Source: Terrirhizobium terrae
GTDB lineage: Bacteria > Pseudomonadota > Alphaproteobacteria > Rhizobiales > Rhizobiaceae
DNA: 64,000 bases
Assembly: GCF_030323265.1 (NCBI RefSeq)
Contig: NZ_CP104991.1
Span: 248,001 to 312,000, forward strand
Direction of reading: 5' to 3'
The position numbers were made by a program, and so were the translations under genes. The notes beneath the pieces were generated by a model. It did not search any database and was not told the origin of the DNA. It was given only the letters and a program-made list of their open reading frames with translations. Positions 56,100 to 64,000 of this stretch are shown one piece after another. Numbering within the stretch: the first letter of the stretch is position 1; each line of letters opens with the position of its first letter.

Positions 56100-57298
56100 A
56101 TGAAAACCGCCGACCCCGAACTGATGCGTGCGATGAACCGGTTGAGCGTGCTGGATGCGATCCGGCGGCATGGGCCGATTTCCCGCGTCGAGATTTCCGA
56201 ACGCACCGAGCTGTCGACCACCACGGTTTCCGCCATTACCGGATCGCTGCTGGACGACGGCCTGATCTTGACCCGGCACGAAGGCGACATCCGCAACGCC
56301 GCCGCCCGCGGCAGGCCACGGGTAATGCTGGAACTCAACCCAGCGGCGGCGCGCGTCGTCGGCGCAAAGATCACCGCCAGCCGCATGGTGTTCGTCGTCA
56401 CCGACTTTTGCGGTGATGTGCTCTCCACCCTCACCCTGCCGATCCGTATCGACCGCCAGCCGATCAGCGTGATTGCCGACCTGATCGAGGATGGCGTGCG
56501 CCGCTGCGTCGTCGATGCCGGCCTGTCGCTTAAGGATGTGCACAGCGTCTGCCTCGGTCTTCCAGGCGTGATCGAGCACCGCACCGGCCGCATCCGCTTC
56601 AGCCCTATCCTGAAGGACACCAATGTCGATTTCGCCACCGAAATGTCGGCGCGACTCGACACGCCGACAATCATCGAAAGCGACGCCACGGCCATCACGC
56701 TCGCCCATCACTGGTTCGGCAAAGCCAGAGATCTCGAGGACATGGTGCTGGTCTCGCTCGAACAGACGCTTGGGCTTGGCGTGCTGCATGAAGGCCGGCT
56801 GTTTCGCGGCGCCGGCGGCCTCAGTCACAATCTCGGCGATCTCGTGCTCGGCATGGGCGAGGACGGTGCCGTGCGGCTTTCGACCAAGGCCGGTGAAACC
56901 GCCATTCTGGCAGACCAGCGCGGTGACGGCGCCTTTGCCGAAGCGGTGAAACTCGGGCGCGGCATGGCGCATGCGCAGGCCCTGATCAAGGCGGAGGATA
57001 GCCAGCTGGTGACGGCGGCGATCAGGGCCGGTGAAGCCATCGGGCTCAGCATTGCCAATATCGTCACGCTGTTTGCGCCGCCGCAGGTCATTCTGGTCGG
57101 CACCTCGCTGGCGCTTGGCGCCCTTTTCTGAAAAGCCTCGGGGATGCCTATGCGCTTGCCATACCGCCGTCATTGCAGGGCGTGAGTGAACTCGTTTTCG
57201 ACGATTCCAACGACGATTTCTGGGCCCGCGGCGCTGCCGCCGTGGCGCTTTATGAGCTCTATGAATCGCCCTGGAGCACGACCGGACCGGCGCGCTGA
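56100..57298 (+). CDS. ROK-family transcriptional repressor, one-base frameshift near end
   Basis: About 400 residues: winged helix (LSVLDAIRRHGPISRVEISE, LSTTTVSAITGSLLDDGLI) plus a ROK sugar-kinase-like sensing domain (CLGLPGVIEHRTGRIRFSPI, ESDATAITLAHHWFGKARDL, GVLHEGRLFRGAGGLSHNLG). The catalytic and zinc-binding motifs of ROK kinases are not obvious. The frame breaks at the T run 57124-57127; one base restores LKSLGDAYALAIPPSLQGVS and a stop at 57298. Probably represses the divergent importer operon. Confidence 0.86.
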
Positions 57299-57334
57299 CG
57301 CGCCACAAAAACAATGCCATCGGGAGGAGACAAG

Positions 57335-58438
57335 ATGGATAAAGTCGGTATCGGCATCATCGGATGCGGCAACATTTCAGGCGCCTATCTGAAGGCCATG
57401 ACCAGCGCTTTCGGCATCCTCGACATCAGGGGGCTGGCGGATCTCAACCGGGACATCGCCGAGGCCAAAGCCGCCGAATTCAACCTGCCCGTCAAAACGA
57501 TCGATGAACTTTTCGCCGACCCGAAGGTGGAGATCATCGTCAACCTGACCGTGCCCAAGGCGCATGTACCCGTTGCTCTGCAGGCGCTCGATGCCGGCAA
57601 ACACACCTATTCCGAAAAACCGCTCGGCATCAATTTCGCCGAGGGCAAAAAACTCGCCGATGCCGCCAGGGCAAAGGGCCTGCGCATTGGTTCTGCCCCC
57701 GACACGTTTCTCGGCGGTGGCCACCAGACGGCACGGGCCCTGATCGATCAAGGCGTGATCGGCATTCCGGCCGGTGGCACCGCCACCTTCATGTGCCCCG
57801 GCCATGAGCGCTGGCACCCCAACCCCGGCTTCTATTACGAAGTCGGCGGCGGCCCGATGCTCGACATGGGGCCCTATTACATCACCGATCTCGTCAACCT
57901 GCTCGGCCCGGTCTCGAAAGTCGCCGGTTTTGCCACGACGCCGCGTTCGGAGCGCATCATCACCAGCGAACCGCGCAATGGCGAGCGCATCCCAGTGCAG
58001 GTGCCGACCCATGTGGCCGGTGTGATGGCCTTTGCCAATGGCGCCGTCGTGCAGATCGGCATGAGTTTTGATGTTGCCGGCCACAAGCATGTGCCGCTGG
58101 AAGTCTATGGCACTGAAGGCACGCTGATCGTGCCCGATCCGAACCACTTTGGCGGCGAGGTTTCACTGCTTCGAAAAGGCGGCCAGTTCGAGGAACAGCC
58201 GCTGACCCAGCCTTATGCCGACGGCAATTATCGCTCGATCGGCGTGGCCGACATGGCCTATGCGATCCGCAACAACCGGCCGCACCGTGCCAACGGCGAT
58301 CTCGCCCTGCATGTGCTGGAAGTGATGGAGGCGTTTCACAAGGCCTCGACCGAGGGGCGCACGATCGACATCACCACGGCGACGGAGCGCCCTGCCCCGT
58401 TGTCGGCTTCATTGAGCGGCGAAAAGCTTTCGAACTAG
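57335..58438 (+). CDS. Gfo/Idh/MocA-family oxidoreductase (ThuB-like)
   Basis: 367 residues. VGIGIIGCGNISGAYLKAM is the Rossmann start, HTYSEKPLG the conserved EKP motif, and GGGPMLDMGPYYITDLVNLL contains the active-site D/H-type region. Such NAD(P) enzymes oxidise sugars, including 3-keto formation on disaccharides by the ThuAB system. ATG 57335 follows GGGAGGAG. It lies 36 bases after ROK and 22 before ThuA. Confidence 0.9.
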   Translation: MDKVGIGIIGCGNISGAYLKAMTSAFGILDIRGLADLNRDIAEAKAAEFNLPVKTIDELFADPKVEIIVNLTVPKAHVPVALQALDAGKHTYSEKPLGINFAEGKKLADAARAKGLRIGSAPDTFLGGGHQTARALIDQGVIGIPAGGTATFMCPGHERWHPNPGFYYEVGGGPMLDMGPYYITDLVNLLGPVSKVAGFATTPRSERIITSEPRNGERIPVQVPTHVAGVMAFANGAVVQIGMSFDVAGHKHVPLEVYGTEGTLIVPDPNHFGGEVSLLRKGGQFEEQPLTQPYADGNYRSIGVADMAYAIRNNRPHRANGDLALHVLEVMEAFHKASTEGRTIDITTATERPAPLSASLSGEKLSN

Positions 58439-58460
58439 AAATTTCTGGAGGAGATACATC

Positions 58461-59101
58461 ATGCGGGAAGCACTTATCGTCTGGGGTGGCTGGAGCGGCC
58501 ATGAGCCGGAAGAATGCGCGGCAGTCATCAAGGGCATTTTGGAAGAAGACGGCTTTAAGGTTTATGTCGAGCACTCGACGGAAGCATTCGCCGACCCGTC
58601 CATCCATGACCTCAGCCTCATCGTGCCGATCATGACCATGTCGAAGATCGAGAAGGAAGAGGTGAAAAACCTCGCAGCCGCCGTTCAGGGCGGTGTCGGC
58701 ATTGCCGGTTACCATGGCGGCGCGGGTGATGCATTTCGCGAGTCCGTCGATTACCAGTTCATCATCGGCGGCCAGTGGGTGGCGCATCCCGGCAACATCA
58801 TCGACTACACCGTCAACATTACCCGGCCGGACGACCCCTGATGGAGGGCATTGCCGATTTTCCCTATACGTCTGAGCAATATTACATGCATGTCGACCCC
58901 TCGAACGAGGTGCTCGCCACCACGACCTTTACCGGCGAACACGCTTACTGGGTCGATGGCGTCGTGATGCCGGTCGTATGGAAACGGAAATACGGTGAAG
59001 GGCGCGTCTTCTATTCCGCGCTCGGCCACCAGGCCAAGGAGTTTGACGTGCCGCAGATGAAGACGATTTTTCGACGCGGCGCCAACTGGGCGGCACGTTG
59101 A
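58461..59101 (+). CDS. ThuA-domain protein, one-base frameshift
   Basis: About 213 residues. [51 protein letters not shown] and, in the next frame, [37 protein letters not shown] are the ThuA (glutamine-amidotransferase-like fold) hallmarks. The frame breaks at the C run 58835-58838; one base gives [13 protein letters not shown]. ThuA acts with ThuB in trehalose-type sugar oxidation in Sinorhizobium; the exact chemistry is not settled. Confidence 0.87.
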
Positions 59102-59120
59102 TCGAACATTGCGAACCTCA

Positions 59121-59142
59121 GACGGCGGTCATCGCCGCCGTC
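59121..59142 (+). terminator. Terminator-like hairpin after thuA-like gene
   Basis: GACGGCGG-TCATCG-CCGCCGTC, an 8-bp GC stem 20 bases after the stop, followed by TTCGCTTACC. Weak T tract, but well placed to end the ROK operon. Confidence 0.6.
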
Positions 59143-59401
59143 TTCGCTTACCTACTACAGCGCCAATATCTTTGACTTGCCGCCTAAGCATTTTAGGTCT
59201 TGAAGGGACCTGAACCGCCGCCCCACAGTCTAACGCCCAACTTCAATGTAAATTCCTACTCTCGTCGAGACGATCGACGCCGAGCGGGCGGGAGGACGAG
59301 GCGCGGTTGAGTGCCTGCATCATCAGCTCGCCGATCTGCAAGCAGCATCTGTCCTTCTTGTCGCCTCCTCCCCTTTCCTCCTCATTGAAGTCCGAGAATT
59401 C

Positions 59402-59419
59402 TGACGCTATATTGCGTCA
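59402..59419 (+). promoter_or_regulatory. Operator palindrome of the Xre/RES module, overlapping a -10-like box
   Basis: TGACGC-TATATT-GCGTCA, a perfect 6+6 dyad whose spacer TATATT looks like a -10 hexamer. A repressor bound here would block the promoter directly. It lies 57 bases before the preferred antitoxin start. Confidence 0.6.
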
Positions 59420-59475
59420 CAATGATCGGTGGATCGAACGGGGTTTTTTTGAGATGGGTCTCGCCCAATACGCTG

Positions 59476-59803
59476 ATGGCGGACTTTTTCGCCGCGCAAG
59501 ATCGCCAGCGCCCTGCGCACCACGAGCGAAGAGATCGCTCGGACCGCAGGGCTCGGGAAGGACGCGATCCAGCGGCAGGATCGCATTCGCTCGGACAAGA
59601 CGCAGCGGCGTCTTCGGGAAATGACCGAGATCGTCAATAAGGTCGAGCCTCGGTTTGGCTCCGCCCTGATGGCCTATGCCTGGTATCGCTCCGAACCGTT
59701 GCCCGGCTTTTCAGGCTTCACAGCGATGCAGCTCGTACGCGACGGCCGTGCCGACGAGGTTCTCGACTATATCGACGCCGTCGATGCCGGCGTTCACGCC
59801 TGA
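59476..59803 (+). CDS. Type II antitoxin, Xre/MbcA/ParS family, one-base frameshift
   Basis: About 108 residues. An N-terminal Xre-like part (KIASALRTTSEEIARTAGLG) leads into the MbcA/ParS C-terminal domain: MTEIVNKVEPRFGSALMAYA, WYRSEPLPGFSGFTAMQLVR, DGRADEVLDYIDAVDAGVHA. The N-terminal frame MADFF from 59476 must gain or lose one base near 59484-59495 to reach this frame. ATG 59422 in the same frame is an alternative but almost touches the operator. Neutralises the RES toxin just downstream. Confidence 0.8.
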
Positions 59804-59810
59804 AAGTGCG

Positions 59811-60308
59811 ATGGAGTTTCGAGGAACACTTTACCGGGCGCTCAACCCGATCTATGCGCGCGAGCCGATGTCGGGACGCGGCGCCGAACTTTATGGAGGT
59901 CGGTTCAACCGAAAGGGGACGCCGGCACTCTATACTTCGCTGACAATCGTCACGGCTTTGCGTGAAGCCAATCAGGCCGGCTCCCTGCAACCCACGACGC
60001 TCGTCTCCTATGACGCGGCATTCGAACGCATCTTCGATACGCGGGATGATATCGCGCTGCGCACTGAAGGCATGGACAATGCGGGTCTGGCGGATCCTAC
60101 ATGGCGCGATCAGATAAAAGCGGCCGGAGAGGCGAAGACGCAAGCCTTCGCAGGTCGGCTTGCCGCTGCCGGCTATCATGGATTGATCGTGAGGAGCTTC
60201 GCACCCGGCACGACCCGAGACGATGCCAACCTAGTCCTCTGGACGTGGAGCGATACGGCGCCTTGCCGGTTGACGCTAATCGATGACGAAGGTCGCCTGT
60301 CGCGATAG
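59811..60308 (+). CDS. RES-domain toxin
   Basis: 165 residues. LYRALNPIYAREPMSGRGAE, LYGGRFNRKGTPALYTSL and TALREANQAG contain the R, E and S residues for which the domain is named, with an ADP-ribosyltransferase-like fold. RES toxins (MbcT, ParT and others) degrade NAD or modify proteins. ATG 59784, overlapping the antitoxin end, is an alternative start giving MPAFTPESA first. Confidence 0.88.
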   Translation: MEFRGTLYRALNPIYAREPMSGRGAELYGGRFNRKGTPALYTSLTIVTALREANQAGSLQPTTLVSYDAAFERIFDTRDDIALRTEGMDNAGLADPTWRDQIKAAGEAKTQAFAGRLAAAGYHGLIVRSFAPGTTRDDANLVLWTWSDTAPCRLTLIDDEGRLSR

Positions 60309-60501
60309 GATCGGTGTCGACCGCCAACTGCATCGACATAAAACTCACCAGCTGGAGAGCATGGCCCTTTTGGTTTTTCACCGACGCGTCATTGAAGAAA
60401 CCTTGTTTCTTTACCGCTCTTGATGTTGGAGTGGACGGCCCCTGAACGGCATCGAAATGTGCCAGAATGAGCTGTTAAGATCTCAATCGAAGGGGCCGCC
60501 C

Positions 60502-61539
60502 ATGGACAAGATTATTCGTATTGGCATGGATACGTCAAAGCACGTCTTTCAGCTGCATGGCGTGAATGCTGGAGAGAAACCGGTCTTGCGTAAAAAAATG
60601 CGACGCAAGGAGATGATCGACTTCTTCACGACCTGCCCGCCAACTTCTATCGCGATCGAGGCCTGTGGTGGTTCCCATCATTGGGCGCGGTTACTCGCCT
60701 CATTTGGACATGAGGTGAAGATGATCGCGCCACAACTCGCCAAGCCATATGTCAAGCGGAACAAGAATGACGCTGCCGACGCCGAAGGGCTGTGCGAGGC
60801 GATGGCCCGCCCAACGATGCGGTTTGTTCCGGTCAAGACAGTTGATGACCAAGCAGCACTCATGCTGATCAGCGTCCGAACCCGTCTGATCGCTAACCGG
60901 ACCCAACTCGCTAACGCTATACGGGGTTACGCCACCGAATTCGGCATTTCCGCAGCTAAGGGGTTAGCACATATTCCGATGCTGCTTGAAAAGATAAAAG
61001 CTGACAAAACTGTGCCAGAGCTCGCACAGGAATTATTTATGAGCCAGGCCGAGGAATACGCTGAACTGGAAAAGAAGATCACGGATGTGGAGGCCAAGGT
61101 AAAGGCATGGCAGCGTAACGACCAACGCAGCATACGCCTCAACACCATCCCCGGCATTGGACCCATCGGTTCGGCTCTTTTGATAATGAAAACTCCCGCT
61201 CCGGAGCTCTTCAAATCTGGTCGCCAGTTCGCTGCTTGGATAGGGCTGACGCCAAAAGATCACTCGACCGGCGGCAAGCTGCGGCTCGGAGGTATCACGC
61301 GAGCCGGCGATGAGGCTCTGCGGGCCATCCTGGTGAACGGAGCAACCGCTGTCATTCATCACGCGCGGCGATCCGGTAAGGCTTCTCGATGGCTGGCGGA
61401 ACTGCTTACGCGAAAGCCGCCTAAACTGGCAGCTGTCGCACTCGCCAACAAAATGGCGCGCATAGCTTGGAAACTCATGGTCTCTGGAGAAACTTACAGC
61501 GCAAGATCAGGAGCGGTTTTGAAGCAATGCGCCACATGA
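60502..61539 (+). CDS. IS110/IS1111-family DEDD transposase
   Basis: 345 residues, intact. The N-terminal RuvC-like DEDD domain shows IRIGMDTSKHVFQLHG (D10), SIAIEACGG (E53) and RNKNDAADAEGL (D90, D93). A coiled-coil middle leads to the C-terminal Transposase_20 domain IPGIGPIGSALLIMKTPAPE with GRQFAAWIGLTPKDHSTGGK, whose serine is catalytic in this family. ATG 60502 follows AAGGGG. These enzymes insert the element under guidance of an RNA encoded by the element itself. Confidence 0.93.
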   Translation: MDKIIRIGMDTSKHVFQLHGVNAGEKPVLRKKMRRKEMIDFFTTCPPTSIAIEACGGSHHWARLLASFGHEVKMIAPQLAKPYVKRNKNDAADAEGLCEAMARPTMRFVPVKTVDDQAALMLISVRTRLIANRTQLANAIRGYATEFGISAAKGLAHIPMLLEKIKADKTVPELAQELFMSQAEEYAELEKKITDVEAKVKAWQRNDQRSIRLNTIPGIGPIGSALLIMKTPAPELFKSGRQFAAWIGLTPKDHSTGGKLRLGGITRAGDEALRAILVNGATAVIHHARRSGKASRWLAELLTRKPPKLAAVALANKMARIAWKLMVSGETYSARSGAVLKQCAT

Positions 61540-61805
61540 AGACTAGGAAGCAAGAACCAACTGTATCCTGATCTTCACCACGTGTAGGCAATACTACAAC
61601 TTGCAAGATAATAGCAGATGGTGTGATCGATCGATCCGGGACACAGGACACCCCGAGAATCCCATCGGCCCGTCAAGGCCGCCTTGATGTTTGGGACCGG
61701 TGTCGCGGAAACCATCTTGGCCAGCGTTCATGTGCGAACGCAACAACAGGCCGGACATATGGACGCAAGCGATCAGATCAAATTATCGAAATATCTTGCG
61801 GGTCG
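61540..61805 (+). ncRNA. Candidate guide (seek/bridge) RNA region of the insertion sequence
   Basis: The 266 bases between the transposase stop and the right inverted repeat contain no gene. In the IS1111 group this is where the target-selecting RNA is encoded (established for other members). Within it, CTTGATGTT at 61683-61691 repeats the DNA just outside the left end of the element (60419-60427), as expected of a guide segment. Exact RNA ends cannot be set by eye. Confidence 0.5.
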
Positions 61806-61949
61806 GGGGCCGTCCACATATAGGATTCGAACCGACGGCCAACGATTGTGATTATGCGCCGCATCAGCCAGGCCCAACCATCCTATCTCCAGACGCCTTG
61901 CAGAGACCAACGCGTCTGGCTATATTACTGGAAATATCTGGAGGATCCG

Positions 61950-62249
61950 ATGGCCAGCTCTCAGACACGTGCAATTCAGAATTACAGAAGCCGCTTGGGC
62001 GACCGCGGCCTCGCTCGTTTTGAGGTACTTGGGCGCGACAGCGATCGCAGCTTAATTAGATCACTTGCTCGCAAATTGGCCGAAGATGGCCCTGAAGCAG
62101 CTAATCTCCGTGCCGTCGTCAACGAAACGCTTGCTGGAGAGCCGCCTAAAAAGGGTGGTATTCTCGCAGCTCTCCGCCGATCGCCGATGGTCGGAGCCAA
62201 TCTCGACACCGCCCGTTCACGCGAGGAAGGTCGCGAGATAGATTTGTGA
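61950..62249 (+). CDS. VapB-type antitoxin
   Basis: 99 residues: SQTRAIQNYRSRLGDRGLAR, FEVLGRDSDRSLIRSLARKL, and a C-terminal arm GGILAALRRSPMVGANLD like the toxin-binding tails of PIN antitoxins in rhizobia. ATG 61950 follows GGAGG; an open frame reaches further up to 61848. Its TGA overlaps the toxin ATG. A weak ATATT/AATAT repeat just upstream may be its operator. Confidence 0.8.
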   Translation: MASSQTRAIQNYRSRLGDRGLARFEVLGRDSDRSLIRSLARKLAEDGPEAANLRAVVNETLAGEPPKKGGILAALRRSPMVGANLDTARSREEGREIDL

Positions 62250-62680
62250 TGCGCTATTTGCTCGACACCAACATTCTCAGCAACGTCACCAAACCAGAGC
62301 CTTCGACGTCACTGTTGGTATGGATGGCCGAGCAATCCGACGATGATTTGTTCATCGCTTCGCTTACTGTCGCGGAGATACACCGAGGAATTCTGGAAAA
62401 GCCAGCGGGAAAGAAACGAGCCGCTCTTGAAGCCTGGTTTGCCGGCAATGAAGGGCCGCAATCGCTCTTTGCCGGTCGCGTGCTTCCGTTCGACGAAAAG
62501 GCAGCTCTGATCTGGGGCGAGCTGATGGCACACGGAAAGGCGACGGGCCGCCCACGGAGTGCCTTAGACCCAATCGTTGCTGCCATTGCGCAATCCAACA
62601 ACTGCATCGTTGTCACCGATAATGAGCGAGATTTTCAGGGGATCGACATTATCAATCCCCTCCGGGCGACCGTAATTTAA
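62249..62680 (+). CDS. vapC: VapC-type PIN-domain toxin (ribonuclease)
   Basis: 143 residues. RYLLDTNILSNVTKPEPS starts with the first catalytic Asp, IASLTVAEIHRGI gives the Glu, and SALDPIVAAIAQSNNCIVVT then DNERDF carries the remaining acidic residues, so the PIN active site is complete. VapC toxins cleave tRNA or rRNA. Translation is coupled to the antitoxin by a TGATG overlap. Confidence 0.93.
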   Translation: MRYLLDTNILSNVTKPEPSTSLLVWMAEQSDDDLFIASLTVAEIHRGILEKPAGKKRAALEAWFAGNEGPQSLFAGRVLPFDEKAALIWGELMAHGKATGRPRSALDPIVAAIAQSNNCIVVTDNERDFQGIDIINPLRATVI

Positions 62681-63605
62681 GTCGGTTGCCAAAGTTTCGG
62701 TCTTGAACCATCGCGAACCGCCGACCTGCTCATCCGAAGCTTACCGGATACTCTACGCCTCAGACATGGCGAGCATCCGGGTGAGCGACACATCGGAAGT
62801 CACCTCTACCGCCGGAACAACAGCACCCTAACACCGCTGATCTCGCTTTCTGTTATTGGTTTGGATCGGGAATCAGTACTCGTCAGCCTCTCCACGATAA
62901 GAGTGTGCGGTACTCGAAGTACGGTGTTAACGGTGTTCGGAACTGGGCGATTGCAGAGTTTTGACTGAGTTGCTGGCCGACTGCGATTCTGGCCCGGGAC
63001 AATGCTTCCGGCCTCCAGTGAATGGCTGGTATGTGTTGTCCTCTATGCGGTACGAGCTGTATCTCTCCATGCACCACCTCGCGTTTGCATCCAGCCCGTT
63101 AGCATCACCACTGTTTGCTATCTCCTGGACGGGAATTGCCGGTGTCGCGATCGGAGCGACACAGGTTTGGCGAGCCCCTCCATAAGGCCGATATGTGTTG
63201 CTGGCCGGCAACCTGTGATGACTGATCTGCCCCTCCCGGCGGCCTCAAATCGGCACCTCTAACGTCACGGGCTGAGCTGCGACCGCGCATTTCTCGAGAT
63301 TATTGGAAGGCTTTCGTGATGACCCATTAGACGGAATGCGCTTGGCGATCGAACGGCTGCCGAAGTCTCCGGAAGTCCGCTGCACTACCGATGGCCGTAG
63401 GGAGAATTCAGTTTCTAAGGATAAGGGCGCTACGACAAACCGGGGTTTGACAAGTTGCAGGTTCAGCGAAGGATACCCTACTCGCGTAGATTTCGCTGTC
63501 CTGCGCGGGCACGGCGGATACTGCCATAACCTTGATCACCGAGGACCAGCCATGATTTCGGCTAAATGGGATAATGGCCGGACAGCGAAGTCCGGCCACC
63601 GTAAA
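62681..63605. other. 925-base region without a confident gene
   Basis: Small open frames occur on both strands, none with family-like sequence. No IS end, repeat or RNA gene was recognised. It may be eroded DNA between the VapBC module and the next gene. Confidence 0.5.
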
Positions 63606-64000
63606 TCAATCGATGACCTGAACAACTCGACGCGAAGAAGGCTCGACAATCACACGCTGCTGATTGACAACAGCATAGGCGTAGTTCGGGTCTTGAGGGA
63701 TCTGCTGAACGACGACTGTCTGTGGCAGAGGTTCACCGACAACAACGCGTTCCTGGACGACGACGCGTTCGGCGGGAACCGGGGCCTGCCGCACATATGC
63801 GACAACCCTTTCCGGCGGCGGATCGATCGCGGTTCCGGCGATAGCGCCCACCACGCCGCCGACGGCTGCGCCGACCGGGCCACCTACGACCGCGCCCGTC
63901 ACAGCACCACCTGCGGCGCCGGTCACCGTGGAGTTTTGGGCGAAAGCAGACCCTGCGATGAGCATGGCAGCACCTGCAATGATAAGACGATTTGCGAGCA
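63606..64000 (-). CDS. Secreted glycine-rich protein with DUF1236-like tail, 5' end beyond window
   Basis: The visible part reads LANRLIIAGAAMLIAGSAFA, a signal peptide, cleaved before QNSTV. Then comes a glycine/alanine-rich stretch (GAAGGAVTGAVVGGPVGAAV, GGVVGAIAGTAIDPPPERVV) and a C-terminal part NYAYAVVNQQRVIVEPSSRR then VVQVID, typical of DUF1236-type periplasmic proteins of rhizobia. Function unknown. An internal ATG at 63965 exists, but the signal peptide shows the true start lies beyond position 64000. Confidence 0.8.
   Translation of the reverse strand, partial: LANRLIIAGAAMLIAGSAFAQNSTVTGAAGGAVTGAVVGGPVGAAVGGVVGAIAGTAIDPPPERVVAYVRQAPVPAERVVVQERVVVGEPLPQTVVVQQIPQDPNYAYAVVNQQRVIVEPSSRRVVQVID

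Larger units (their letters stand above)
60431..61817 (+). mobile_element. Insertion sequence of the IS110 family, IS1111 group, apparently complete
   Basis: The transposase gene lies between two exact 12-bp inverted repeats: GTGGACGGCCCC at 60431-60442 and GGGGCCGTCCAC at 61806-61817. The distance of about 1.39 kb, short 5' leader (59 bases) and long 3' non-coding part (266 bases) fit the IS1111 group, whose repeats are subterminal. The true ends should lie a few bases outside the repeats. Target duplication is not expected for this family. Confidence 0.8.

Noticed and set aside
56025..57320. 431-codon minus-strand frame opposite the ROK gene
   Set aside because: Antisense to a clear ROK repressor; composition typical of a shadow frame.
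61818..61870. tRNA-like T-loop (GGATTCGAACC) suggesting a tRNA gene on the minus strand at the right end of the IS
   Set aside because: The T-stem has only three of five pairs, and no anticodon or acceptor stem can be formed; at best a decayed fragment.
32818..62714. Shared 14-mer CGGTCTTGAACCAT after parE (about 32818) and after vapC (about 62701)
   Set aside because: About a dozen 14-mer matches are expected by chance in a window of this size, and similarity does not extend beyond the match.
1..64000. CRISPR array
   Set aside because: No regularly spaced direct repeats were seen anywhere, and no cas genes.

Overview
The window looks like accessory DNA of a Rhizobiaceae alphaproteobacterium (Rhizobium, Agrobacterium or a relative). 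The basis is high GC, closely packed ABC-importer catabolic operons, SorC/ROK/AraC/LysR regulators, a thu-like cluster, many toxin-antitoxin modules and no housekeeping genes. A plasmid or chromid is likely; this is inference, because no replication gene is seen.

Layout. (1) 1-6328, minus strand: an AraC regulator, a ribose-type ABC importer, a close relative of Klebsiella ribitol 2-dehydrogenase and an FGGY pentulose kinase; read as a ribitol operon. (2) 6678-17169: a zinc polyol dehydrogenase, divergent from a second ribose-type importer, a GolD/DthD-like threitol dehydrogenase, a DhaK/DhaL pair, a SorC regulator and a second DhaK/DhaL pair; read as a tetritol (threitol/erythrulose) block. 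(3) 17170-25640: an accessory island with a nucleotidyltransferase-HEPN protein, a PUA-like/HNH nuclease, a truncated serine recombinase, HipBA and a decayed tyrosine integrase. (4) 25832-31875: an iron-siderophore importer lacking its binding protein, a LysR-remnant/TrpD-like fused frame and a TonB receptor. (5) 32149-36684: ParDE, an ArsB-like pump, an MFS exporter, an OB-fold protein and a metallo-beta-lactamase-fold pseudogene. (6) 36860-46369: a ten-gene minus-strand run with an osmoprotectant-type ABC importer, a DUF427 protein, two luciferase-like monooxygenases, an ornithine-cyclodeaminase-like protein, an aromatic ammonia-lyase homologue without the Ala-Ser-Gly cofactor triad, and DUF1684. 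(7) 46757-51185: a LysR-controlled redox cluster and a VOC protein. (8) 51556-59101: a sugar ABC importer divergent from a ROK repressor, a Gfo/Idh/MocA dehydrogenase and ThuA. (9) 59402-64000: a Xre/RES module, a complete IS1111-group insertion sequence with 12-bp inverted repeats, VapBC and the start of a secreted glycine-rich protein.

Seventeen otherwise intact genes each need a one-base correction, mostly at runs of four to six identical bases. This points to consensus errors in the assembly rather than gene decay, and such genes are annotated over their full expected span. Real decay is confined to a few places: the integrase (a CGA-to-TGA type stop plus a 7-bp duplication), the MBL-fold gene, the LysR/permease junction and the serine recombinase.
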